Assembly (NCBI GenBank): GCA_037721555.1
Contig: JBBJOI010000004.1
Span: 62,001-126,000, forward strand
DNA from: Gaiellasilicea sp037721555
Lineage (GTDB): Bacteria > Actinomycetota > Thermoleophilia > Gaiellales > Gaiellaceae
Length of the DNA: 64,000 bases
Direction: 5' to 3'
In this document: one piece after another, positions 24,493 through 32,442 of the stretch
Layout: each line of letters starts with the position of its first letter
Position numbering within the stretch: the first letter of the stretch is position 1
Notes under the pieces: model-generated
The model's input: only the letters and a program-made list of their open reading frames with translations
Told to the model about the DNA's origin: nothing
Database searches by the model: none
Position numbers and translations under genes: made by a program

Positions 24493-24927
24493 TCAAACGA
24501 GGAAGCGGAAGAGCGCTTCGGCGACGCAGGCGGGCTTCTCCTGCCCTTCGCGCTCGATCGTCACCGCGACCGTCGCCTGCTCGCCGCCCGCGACGGCGTC
24601 CACCGCGTCGAACCGAAAGCGACCCCGGATGCGGCTCGCGACGGGCACAGGCGAGGTGAACCGCACCCGATTGAGGCCGTAGTTCACCGTCAAGGAGTAG
24701 CCCGCGAGGTGCGGCATTGCCTCTTCAAAGAGCGGCACGACGAGAGACAGGGTCAGGAACCCGTGGGCGATCGTCGACCCGAACGGGCCTGCTGCCGCCC
24801 GCACCGGGTCGGTGTGGATCCACTGCGAGTCGTCCGTCGCCCGCGCGAAGAGATCGATCCGCGACTGGTCGATCTCGCGCCACCCGGACGTCAGCTCTTG
24901 GCCAACCAGCTCTCCAAGCGTTGTCAT
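24493..24927 (-). CDS. MaoC-family (R)-hydratase
   Basis: 144 residues from ATG 24927. Hot-dog fold with the hydratase-2 motif: IDLFARATDDSQWIHTDPVR and GPFGSTIAHGFLTLSL (catalytic Asp near TDDSQWIH, His in IHTD). It hydrates trans-2-enoyl-CoA or acyl carriers to the (R)-3-hydroxy form. FRFLV closes the protein. It lies 85 bp downstream of the KAS-III-like gene on the same strand, so a shared lipid or polyketide-type role is plausible. Confidence 0.9.
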   Translation of the reverse strand: MTTLGELVGQELTSGWREIDQSRIDLFARATDDSQWIHTDPVRAAAGPFGSTIAHGFLTLSLVVPLFEEAMPHLAGYSLTVNYGLNRVRFTSPVPVASRIRGRFRFDAVDAVAGGEQATVAVTIEREGQEKPACVAEALFRFLV

Positions 24928-25012
24928 AAGACCACTCCCCGACGTTCCTGGCTCGTCGCTCGAGGTGCGCTGGCGATGGGAGCAGTATGGAGGCACGGCC
25001 CCGTGGCGGGCT

Positions 25013-25941
25013 TCACCACCGGAGTACCGACGCTGCCCAGGTGTAGCCCGTGCCGGCCGCGAGCAGCACCACGAGATCTCCCTCCTTCAGCTCGCCGGCC
25101 CTGGCGGCCCGATCGAGCGCGAGCAGCGGGTCGACGCCACTCATATGGCCGGTGTCGTCGAGGTAGGAGGCACGCGGCGAGCCGAGCGCGTCGACGATCG
25201 CGCCGTGCATCGAGCGCTTCATGTGGATGTTGCAGAGGAGCGCGATCTCGTCGGAGCCGGCGCCGCAGCTCGCGAGCGCGCCGCGCGCGGCCCGAACGAA
25301 GTTCGGGAGGCTGACCTCGTCGAGGCCGCCCTTCATCTGCGCCGGGTCGGCGACGTCGAGAAAGTGACGCCCGTCCGCCACCGATTCGGCCGAGGCCGGC
25401 TCGACCGAGCCGCCGGCCGGCACCTTCACCTGCAGGGAGAACGAGCCGTCCGTGATCGCGTACGAGCCGCAGAGCTCATGGCCGCCGTCCCGCGTCAGCA
25501 GCCCGGCCACAGCCCCGTCGCCGAAGTTGAACATGAAGCGCGAGCGCTCGTTCGAGTAGTTCAGGAGGTACGACTCGCGGCAGGCGGCGACGAGGAGCAC
25601 GTTGCGCAGCTGCGGCTCCGCGACGAGGAAGTTGCGCGCGAGCCTGAGCGCCACCGGCGTCCCGCACGAGACGTTCGCGTACTCGAGCGCATAGGCGCGA
25701 TGGCAGCCGAGCCGGTGGGCGATCCACGGTGCCGCCTGCCACACCGGATAGTCCTTCCACATCGACCCGAAGTAGAGGACGACATCGATGTCGGCCGGGT
25801 CGAGGTCGTGTTGTCCAAGCAGGCGGGAAGCCGCTTCGACAGCCATGTCGCTGACGTGCTCGCCGGAGGCGGCGATGTGGCGGCGAGGATCGGTCTCAGG
25901 ACTCCGACGGGGAAAGGTAGGTGCCTGCGAATCTCGACCAC
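25013..25941 (-). CDS. 3-oxoacyl-ACP synthase III-like protein, N-terminus possibly frameshifted
   Basis: From HVSDMAVEAASRLLGQHDLD on, a standard thiolase-fold KAS-III/HMG-CoA-synthase-like protein: catalytic Cys in NVSCGTPVALRLARNF, then FNFGDGAVAGLLTRDGGHEL, a His in CNIHMKRSMHG, and DDTGHMSGVDP where KAS III has the Asn. The usual first strand appears only in another frame: AGTYL lies in +1, bordered by VVEI (GTG 25941) and PRRSPETDPRRHI. Extra bases near 25930 and 25917 would reconcile them. The uninterrupted frame extends upstream to 26083 with no homology. It condenses acyl-CoA with a carrier-bound extender. Confidence 0.75.
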
Positions 25942-26102
25942 CTGAGCCGTCTTTCTTCACACTTTCGTCGTAGAGCTGCAACACCAACGTTGCCGGCCCG
26001 TGGTAGCGCCGCGAGACCGCGTCTCTGAGGTGGATCGCGCCCCCACCGCGCCCGAGGGCGGTTTTGGAACGGACGCGACACACTCTCGCGCAGGCGCGGC
26101 TG

Positions 26103-26271
26103 CTAGAGGCTTGATGTGAAACTCGGGTGCGTGCGGGGATGTGCCAGACGGAGCGGTTTTGCCGGGTCGGGCGCGGCGCGTAGTGGTGCTACGGGCAAGC
26201 CCGAGCCGGCGAAACCGCGCCGTGTCTGGCACACCAGCCGCGCGTGCGTGAGTTTCACATGGAGTCTCTAG
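26103..26271. repeat. CTAG-bounded 169-bp inverted-repeat element E3
   Basis: Starts CTAGAGGCTTGATGTGAAAC and, read from the other end, CTAGAGACTCCATGTGAAAC. The arms remain complementary almost to the centre: GATGTGCCAGAC pairs with GTCTGGCACAC, GCGGTTTTGCCGG with CCGGCGAAACCGC, and GTAGTGGTGCTAC is a small central hairpin. The whole element could fold into one stem of about 70 bp. It lies between the peptidase stop and the KAS-III-like gene. Confidence 0.8.
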
Positions 26272-26353
26272 CTCGCCGCGCGACCGCCTCTGAGACCGGA
26301 ACGACGCGTGTAGACCTCCGACGGGCCGAGCGCATCTCCGGCGCGAGTACGCC

Positions 26354-27866
26354 TTAGGTCAGCTCGCGGAGGAGCGGTTCCGTATCGAGCGGGTCGAAGC
26401 CGAGCCTCGTCGCCATCTCCTCGCTCGTCGGCCGGGTGCCCTCGCGAAAGAGCTCCCGCAGGCGATCGCCCGTCTCCGGCCGGCGCCACCAGTCTTCCCC
26501 AACCTGCGCCACGAGCGACGAGCGCAGTTGCGCAGAGCGGATCCAGGCACGGAGATAGTCGGCAGAGTAGAAGCCGTCATCCATGTCCGTGAGGTAGTTC
26601 TCGCGGGGGTAGCGGAGCCCCGTTGCGGCCGTCAGCCGTTCCTCATAACCATCGAACGTGCCGCCGTCGTCGCCGAACCGGCCCCAGAAGTCGAGCTCGA
26701 ACTGCAGCTTCGCGGTATACCGCCGGAAGAGGAGCGCCTCGAGGACGACCGTGGCCTCCGCGTTCTCTGCTGCCTGCTCGTCACTGAGGCCGAAGTGCTC
26801 CGCGTGCCAGGCGGGCTCCCGGCTGATCGCCTCGACGATGTAGGAGTAGATCTCGGTCAGCGCATGGTCCCGGGAAATCCGGCGGAACGTGTACGGAAGG
26901 CTCGCGTCGCAGCCGGCGTAGTGGAGCGCATGGCCCGCCTCGTGCAGGAAAGCTTGGTAGTCGTGCAGTCCGCCCTGTGCACGGGTGATCAGGTGAACCA
27001 CGCCGGGCGGGTCGGACGCGATCACGCACGCGCGCGGCGACTTCTGCGGACGGTCGTCCAGGTCGAGCCGGATTCCGTGGATGTTCTCGATGTCGAAGCC
27101 GAGCTGTCGGAGCGTCGCGACGCAGACAGGCACGCTCCGCTCCTTCGTGTAGACCTCCTCGAGAGGCGACAGGCGGCGCAGGTAGCTCGTGTGGTTCGAG
27201 CTCGGCACCGCCGCGCGCTCAGGGCCGAGCAGCCGCTCGAACCAGCGCTCGCGCAACGTGTTGTACGCGGAGGTCGACGCGCGGCTCGTCGCGTCCAGCA
27301 CGCGCTCGAGGTCGTGCAGCGAGATGCCCTTCTCCGCAGCGTTCCGCTCGACCGGGTCGGCCACCCCCGACAGCTCGCTCGCGAGCTCCTCGGACGTGCG
27401 TAGAAGCTCTCGCCGATCGTCGTTGAAGCTCACGTTCTCGGCGTTGTAGAGGTCTCCGAGCTCGTCGCGATCGCCGTAGGCCGGCAGGACGGCGAGTCTC
27501 GCCTGGGCCGCCCGGAGCGGCAGTTCCTCGCCCCGCCAACCGACCCGCGCCGCGAGAATCCGGTTCTCGAGCTCGTCCTCGCACGCGGCGACCTCCGCCG
27601 CGACGATTCCCCCTTCGCACGTCAGGCGCAGGCGCAGCAGGAGCTCCCGCTCGTCGGGGGGCTGCCGACGCCTCCGCGACACGCAGGCCCTCGAGCTGCT
27701 CGCGAGTGAAGAGATCGCGGTAGCGCTCGACGATCGCCGCCTGCTCGGACGTCTCCTTCTCGCCAACACGAACGGCCCTGCTCTCCTCGGACCGCTCGAA
27801 CAGAAAGCGTGCGAGGCGCTCCTCGAACTCCGCCGGGGTGCGTGTCGTTCCGTGTGAAGCGCTCAA
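26354..27866 (-). pseudogene. M3-like zinc metallopeptidase, one frameshift
   Basis: TTG 27866 starts SASHGTTRTPAEFEERLARF and continues VERYRDLFTREQLEGLRVAE. At a G6 run (27656-27661) the frame changes, and the rest, DERELLLRLRLTCEGG, runs to 26354. The gluzincin site is FLHEAGHALHYAGC (HExxH), with a downstream Glu in LTEIYSYIVE. Repaired length is about 504 residues. It probably cleaves peptides in the cytoplasm, since no signal peptide is seen. TTG overlaps the stop of the upstream response regulator (TTGA). The homopolymer makes a base-calling error likely. Confidence 0.75.
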
Positions 27867-28252
27867 CGGCCGTTGAGACTACCCGAGCGCTGATCGCACA
27901 CGGCAGCCGCAAGGTCTTCCAGTGCGAACGGCTTTCCCAGCACGCCGTGCACGCGCGCACGCACCTGCGGGGTGATCTCGCTCGTGCCCGACAGCACCAC
28001 GACCCGGACGGGAAGCTCGAGCGCCTCGATGTGGTCCAGGAGGTCGAGGCCGCTCTCCGTGCCGATGTGCATGTCGAGGAGGACGACATCGACGCCGCCC
28101 TCGCTGAGCCGCTCCCGCGCGTCGGCGACGGTGGCCGCCTCGTGCACGCCGTGACCCTCGAGCTCGAGGTTCACGCGGCAGAGGAAGCGCATCGACGGCT
28201 CGTCGTCGACGACGAGGACCGATCTCGGCGGCGCATCCATGAGCTCGCGCAT
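27863..28252 (-). CDS. Stand-alone response-regulator receiver protein
   Basis: 129 residues from ATG 28252, a single REC domain with no output domain: acidic pair Asp16/Asp17 (VVDDEPSM), phospho-acceptor Asp60 (VVLLDMHIG), Thr near 90 (LSGTSE) and Lys107 (LGKPF). All catalytic residues are present, so phosphorylation is expected. No histidine kinase is in the window. It is translationally coupled to the metallopeptidase, an unusual partner. ATG 28240 is an alternative start. Confidence 0.85.
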   Translation of the reverse strand: MRELMDAPPRSVLVVDDEPSMRFLCRVNLELEGHGVHEAATVADARERLSEGGVDVVLLDMHIGTESGLDLLDHIEALELPVRVVVLSGTSEITPQVRARVHGVLGKPFALEDLAAAVCDQRSGSLNGR

Positions 28253-28316
28253 CGTAATGAGCCTTCGACGCTCTAGACTCGGTTCCTTGAACCCGCTCAT
28301 TCGATCGGAAGCCACG

Positions 28317-28850
28317 GTGGGGTACGAGAGCGCGCTCGAACACTTGCGTTGCGAGCTCGTGCCCACGCTCCGCGCGCTCGAGCTCCTGGCCGCGGATCCC
28401 GGCGCGCACGACGAGCTGGAGGAGGAGCTCCCGCACCTTCAATACGCCTTGCACATCGCCGCGGAGCGCGCACTCGGGATCGAGCCGCTCGCCGGCCTCG
28501 AGGAGGCACACGAGGAGCTGCAGATCGCCCTCGCAATCGCACGTGAGGAGACCGCGCAGGTCACGGAGATCGTGGAGGACGCAGGCCCGGCCGCAGCCGA
28601 GGCCTTCGTGTGGGAATGGCGTGGAGCGTTGTTCGGCGTCCGGCTCGCGCTTCAGCGCCTCGGTGCAATGAGGCCGGCGGCGCTACCTCAGCCGGCGGGT
28701 CGGGGCGCGGTGCTCCCCGTGTTCGTGCTCGTCCTTGGCGTCCTTGGCGTCCTCGGCGTTCTCGCCGGGGCGCTCGTCTCCCTCTGGCCGGTGTGGGCCG
28801 CAGGGCTCGTGCTCGTCACGATCAGCGCTGCCGGCTCGAACCGCCCGTAA
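28317..28850 (+). CDS. C-terminally membrane-anchored protein, unknown
   Basis: A protein of about 177 residues from GTG 28317. Residues 1-115 are acidic and helical (LEEELPHLQYALHIAAERAL, EEAHEELQIALAIAREETAQ), without a signal peptide. Two C-terminal membrane segments follow: VLPVFVLVLGVLGVLGVLAG and LVSLWPVWAAGLVLVTISAA. No family is recognised. It is divergent from the response regulator (64 bp between starts), so a shared control region is possible. Confidence 0.6.
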   Translation: MGYESALEHLRCELVPTLRALELLAADPGAHDELEEELPHLQYALHIAAERALGIEPLAGLEEAHEELQIALAIAREETAQVTEIVEDAGPAAAEAFVWEWRGALFGVRLALQRLGAMRPAALPQPAGRGAVLPVFVLVLGVLGVLGVLAGALVSLWPVWAAGLVLVTISAAGSNRP

Positions 28851-28882
28851 CGCCCGCGCGCGCTCGTTCGTTCCCTCTACAG

Positions 28883-29065
28883 GTGACGCACACGCATTCT
28901 CACGAGCACGACCGCATCCGAGCCTTCTCCGGCATCCGACTCGACCTCCCCGCTCCCTCGTCGAGCTTCCGCCGCCGCGCCTGGCTCGAGTTCCAGCGGG
29001 CGCTGAACCCGCTCGCGGCGCCGAAAGACCTCCCTAGGGAGCTGCGGCAGCAGCCCCCCGCCTGA
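28883..29065 (+). CDS. Possible 60-residue protein
   Basis: GTG 28883 opens MTHTHSHEHDRIRAFSGIRL and runs through FQRALNPLAAPKDLPRELRQ to TGA 29065. The N-terminus has a His-rich stretch (HTHSHEH) that could bind metal. It overlaps the 3' end of gltX by 32 bp on the other strand. No homologue is known to me. It could be a chance frame. Confidence 0.35.
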   Translation: MTHTHSHEHDRIRAFSGIRLDLPAPSSSFRRRAWLEFQRALNPLAAPKDLPRELRQQPPA

Positions 29066-30305
29066 GTCGCTCGAGCGACTCGTCACGACCCAGGAGCGCC
29101 AGGCTCTCGTACAGGCCCGGCGAGATCTTCGAGCCGGTGACAGCGACCCGGATCGGTTGAAACGCCTGCCGAGGCTTCAGGCCCAGCCGCTCGCACAGCG
29201 CCTTCAAGGCTGCCTCGATCGGGCCGGTGTCGAAGGGCTCGACCGTTGCGAGCTCCTCGGCGGCCGCCTCGAGCACGTCGCGTTGCAGCAGCGATGGGTC
29301 TGGCTCGATGTCGCCGAACAGAAAGCCGGCGAACGCGGGGAACTCCCCCAGGCGCGCGATCTTCTCCTGGACGAGCGGCGCCGCCGAGCGGACGAGGGGT
29401 TCCGACCAGTCGTAGCCCTCCTGGCGGAGGAAGGTGAGCAGCCGCTCGCTATACGCCTCCGGCTCGAGCCCGCGCAGATAGACCCCGTTCATCCAGTCGA
29501 GCTTCGCGTAGTCGAACGTAGCCGGGCTCGAACCGACGCGCTCGAGCGAGAACCGCTCGATCAGCTCATCGCGGCCCATGATCGTCGTCTCGCCGTCCGG
29601 TGCCCAGCCGAGCAGCGCGAGGAAGTTCATCAGCGCCGGAGCGATGTAGCCGGCGGCGCGGAACTCGTCCACGGAGACCGCTCCGTGCCGCTTCGAGAGT
29701 TTCTTGCCGTCCTCGCCGAACACGTTCGGCACATGAGCGTAGATCGGGATCTCCGATCCAAGAGCCTCCAGGATCAAGATCTGCTTCGGCGTGTTCGAGA
29801 CATGGTCGTCGCCGCGGATCACGTGGGTGATGCGGTCGAGCCAGTCCTCCATCGGTGAGGCGAAGTTGTACGTAGGACGACCGTCGGAGCGGACGAGCAC
29901 CACGTCTTCGAGCTGCTCATTGGGGAACTCGATCCGTCCCTTGACGGCATCCTCCCAACCTGTGACGCCTTCCTCGGGCATCCGGAAGCGGATCGCACCG
30001 TCATCCTCGTACGCCTTTCCCTCCTCGACGAGCCGTCGAGCCTCTGCCTGACAGCGCTCGATTCGATCGAGCTGGAAGGTGACGTCCCCGTCCCAGTCGA
30101 TCCCGAGCCAGCGCAGCGAGCTCTGGATCTGGTCGACCGACTCGGCGACCTCCCGGCCCGTGTCGGTGTTCTCGATTCGCAGCAGGCAGTCCCCGCCGGA
30201 TCCGCGCGCGAAGAGCCAGTTGAAGAGGAACGTGCGGACGCCGCCGATGTGGAGGAAGCCTGTCGGGCTCGGGGCCATGCGCACGCGAACGGCCGAGTCG
30301 CTCAT
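29034..30305 (-). CDS. gltX: Glutamyl-tRNA synthetase
   Basis: 423 residues from ATG 30305. The HIGH motif is MAPSPTGFLHIGGVRTFLFN (HIGG at about 19-22), then the class Ic discriminating core LLRIENTDTGREVAESVDQI, and the KMSKS motif is GKKLSKRHGAVSV. It charges tRNA-Glu with glutamate. It is shorter than the usual 460-490, with a compact anticodon-binding domain. The ATG overlaps the nfo ATG on the other strand by 2 bp. Whether it charges tRNA-Gln as well cannot be told. Confidence 0.93.
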   Translation of the reverse strand: MSDSAVRVRMAPSPTGFLHIGGVRTFLFNWLFARGSGGDCLLRIENTDTGREVAESVDQIQSSLRWLGIDWDGDVTFQLDRIERCQAEARRLVEEGKAYEDDGAIRFRMPEEGVTGWEDAVKGRIEFPNEQLEDVVLVRSDGRPTYNFASPMEDWLDRITHVIRGDDHVSNTPKQILILEALGSEIPIYAHVPNVFGEDGKKLSKRHGAVSVDEFRAAGYIAPALMNFLALLGWAPDGETTIMGRDELIERFSLERVGSSPATFDYAKLDWMNGVYLRGLEPEAYSERLLTFLRQEGYDWSEPLVRSAAPLVQEKIARLGEFPAFAGFLFGDIEPDPSLLQRDVLEAAAEELATVEPFDTGPIEAALKALCERLGLKPRQAFQPIRVAVTGSKISPGLYESLALLGRDESLERLRRGAAAAAP

Positions 30306-31179
30306 GCCGCTAGCGTATCGGGTGCTCTTCGGCGCCCACTGCGGTGGCGGGATCAAGCGAGCGCTCGAGCAGGCGATCGAGATCCGCGCCGACGCCGTGC
30401 AGCTCTTCGCCCAGAGCCCGCGGGCTTGGCGTTTTCCCGAGCACGCACCGGACGATCTCGCTCGCTTCCGGGCTCGCCGCGAGGAATCCGGGATCGCCTG
30501 CGTGCTCATCCATGCGCTCTACCTCTGCAACCTGGCGACGGCAGACGAGGTAATCCACCGCAAGAGTCGCGACACCATGCATTCGACCTTGGCTGCTGCG
30601 TGCGCGATCGGCGCGGATGGAGTCGTCTTCCACGTCGGCTCGCACCTCGGCGCCGGCTTCGACAGCGGTCTCGAGCGCTGCGTCCCCGTCGTTCGCGAGG
30701 TACTCGAAGGCTGCTCCGACACGACGTGGCTGCTCATCGAGAACTCGGCGGGCGCCGGCGGCACGATCGGCCGCTCTCTCGACGAGCTGGCGGCGCTCGT
30801 GGACGCGCTCGACCGTCACCCGCGGCTCGGCGTCTGCCTCGACTCGTGCCACCTCTACGTCTCCGGTGTCGACGTTGGCGATCCTGCGGCGGTCGCGGCC
30901 GGCCTCGACGAGTTCGAGTCGCGCATCGGGCTCGACCGGCTCCGCGCGCTGCACGTAAACGACGCGGCCGCCCCACGCGGATCGAACCGAGATCGCCATG
31001 CGAACGTGCTAGAGGGCGAGCTCGGCGAACGGCTCGGCGCCTTCATCGCAGACCCGCGGGTGCAGGCGCTTCCCGCAGTGATGGAGACGCCTGGCCCGGA
31101 AGGACACGGCCCGGACGCGGCCGAGGTGCAGAAGCTGCGCGACCTGCACAAACGGTGGACACGGAAGCGACGCCGGTAG
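30304..31179 (+). CDS. nfo: Deoxyribonuclease IV (AP endonuclease)
   Basis: 291 residues from ATG 30304 (GTG 30319 gives the closer family start LFGAHCGGGIKRALEQA). TIM-barrel with metal-site pieces: VQLFAQSPRAW, FHVGSHLGAGFDSGLERCV, LLIENSAGAGGTIG, VCLDSCHLYVSGVDV, LHVNDAAAPRGSNRDRHANV and METPGPEGHGPD. It cleaves 5' to abasic sites using three zinc ions. The gene is intact. It is the first gene of a likely short operon with the downstream nucleotidyltransferase-like gene 7 bp later. Confidence 0.93.
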   Translation: MPLAYRVLFGAHCGGGIKRALEQAIEIRADAVQLFAQSPRAWRFPEHAPDDLARFRARREESGIACVLIHALYLCNLATADEVIHRKSRDTMHSTLAAACAIGADGVVFHVGSHLGAGFDSGLERCVPVVREVLEGCSDTTWLLIENSAGAGGTIGRSLDELAALVDALDRHPRLGVCLDSCHLYVSGVDVGDPAAVAAGLDEFESRIGLDRLRALHVNDAAAPRGSNRDRHANVLEGELGERLGAFIADPRVQALPAVMETPGPEGHGPDAAEVQKLRDLHKRWTRKRRR

Positions 31180-31185
31180 CCACGA

Positions 31186-31773
31186 ATGGGCGCGCTCGAG
31201 CGGCAGAGGCAGCTGCAGAGAGAAGCCGCAGCGGTTCTTGCCGACCTCGACGTGCTGCCGCGCCTCCGGGAGTTTGGACACCCTGTGCAGGTCGGTAGCG
31301 TGGCGCTCGGGCTGATGGTCGCCAGGGACATCGACCTGACCGTGCTCTGCCCTGCGCTCGACACGTCCGCGATCTTCGGCGCGGCCGCGGCACTCGCGTC
31401 GCATCCGCGCGTCCGCGAGCTCCTGCTCCGCGACGACACCGGCAGCTGGAACATCGACCCGGACTATCCCGACGGCATCCTCTGGCGCCCGCGCTACCGG
31501 AGCGTGGCCGGCGACGAGTGGACACTCGACATCTGGTTCATCCACGAGGACAGCCGGCAGTTCGACCTCGTCCATCTCGAGTCGCTGCCGCCGCGGCTGA
31601 CCGACGAGAAGCGGCTCGCGATCCTGCGCATCAAGGAGGCGTGCCTCGGGCGTCCGTGGTACAGCAGCTACGGCATCTACGTCGCAGTTCTCGATCACGG
31701 CGTGCGCACGCCGGAGGGGTTCCGCACCTACGTGGAGGGTGGCAGTACACCCGTCCGTAAGTTCGGTGCGTGA
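31186..31773 (+). CDS. Nucleotidyltransferase-like protein
   Basis: 195 residues. HPVQVGSVALGLMVARDIDL followed by TVLCP gives the GS...DxD core of the nucleotidyltransferase fold, with a further acidic strand ILWRPRYRSVAGDEWTLDIW. The substrate is unknown. It starts ATG 31186, just after nfo. Its last ten codons and TGA lie inside element E1, so the natural C-terminus may have been altered by the element. Confidence 0.6.
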   Translation: MGALERQRQLQREAAAVLADLDVLPRLREFGHPVQVGSVALGLMVARDIDLTVLCPALDTSAIFGAAAALASHPRVRELLLRDDTGSWNIDPDYPDGILWRPRYRSVAGDEWTLDIWFIHEDSRQFDLVHLESLPPRLTDEKRLAILRIKEACLGRPWYSSYGIYVAVLDHGVRTPEGFRTYVEGGSTPVRKFGA

Positions 31774-31910
31774 TCCGGGGGATGGATCGTCGTTCGTGGC
31801 GAAGGACGCAGGGAGTCCCGATAGTGGTTCTATCGGGACGACCGAGGACGCAGCCACGGGCGGCGAGACGCCGCCGGGCGCGTGCCTCAACTTGCGGACG
31901 GGTGCACTAG
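31742..31910. repeat. CTAG-type 169-bp inverted-repeat element E1
   Basis: Ends: GCAGTACACCCGTCCGTAAG on the left and, inverted, CTAGTGCACCCGTCCGCAAG on the right. Inside lie AAGGACGCAGGGAG, a perfect 10-bp hairpin (31815-31839: GTCCCGATAG, TGGTT, CTATCGGGAC), CGACCGAGGACGC, and a 7-bp hairpin (31859-31875: GGCGGCG, AGA, CGCCGCC). It is nearly identical to E2. The right CTAG supplies the stop of the following minus-strand gene. Confidence 0.85.
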
Positions 31911-32362
31911 CCGGGGGTGATCTGGGCGAAGACGCGGAAGCTCGGCCGCTCGCGCGGTACCTCGAAGAACTCTGGATTGCGGCAGCCGAGCTCGTCGCTT
32001 CGGTTCTCGTAGCAGGTCGCGACCTCGACCTTGCACATCGGCAGCGGCGAGCCGGTGGCGCGGATGCCCCCGAACCCATCGCGTCGCGCCTCGGCCGCGC
32101 GCAGCAGGTCGAGGTCTATCTCGACGCCGTAGACGCGCTGCATGCAGCCGACGTAGGTGTGCCCCCAGGCCTCGTACGCGTAAACGAACGGACACGACCG
32201 TTCCAGGCACGCACCGGGGTAGACGACCTTGTCGCAGTGCACCTCGCAGCGGCGGCACTCGACCTCGTCCTGGGGACGGAGCGGAAGCTCGTTCGGTGCC
32301 GTGGAAGGGGCTGCCACAACCGGATTGTGGGTCTCCAGCTCGCACGCCGCAAGACTTGACAT
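31907..32362 (-). CDS. Cysteine-rich protein, unknown
   Basis: 151 residues from ATG 32362 with eleven Cys: ECRRCEVHCDKVVYPGACLE, then RSCPFVYAYEAWGHTYVGCM, LPMCKVEVATCYENRSDELG and CRNPEFF. The spacing looks like metal or Fe-S binding rather than disulfides, because there is no signal peptide. The protein ends RPSFRVFAQITPG, and the TAG is part of the E1 terminal CTAG. No function is recognised. It is divergent from the antiporter gene (80 bp between starts). Confidence 0.65.
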   Translation of the reverse strand: MSSLAACELETHNPVVAAPSTAPNELPLRPQDEVECRRCEVHCDKVVYPGACLERSCPFVYAYEAWGHTYVGCMQRVYGVEIDLDLLRAAEARRDGFGGIRATGSPLPMCKVEVATCYENRSDELGCRNPEFFEVPRERPSFRVFAQITPG

Positions 32363-32442
32363 TTCAGGCGTTTTCAGGCAGTGCCCGCAGCCACCGCGAT
32401 CGGTTCGCCGCCCATCGGCGAGGCCTGGATAGGGTACGGCCC

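Noticed and set aside
31742..31910. Element E1 as a c-di-GMP (GEMM) riboswitch because of GGACGCA-GCCACGGGC
   Set aside because: The GGCAAACC part of the aptamer is missing, the element ends in inverted repeats, and it lies at gene 3' ends rather than in leaders.
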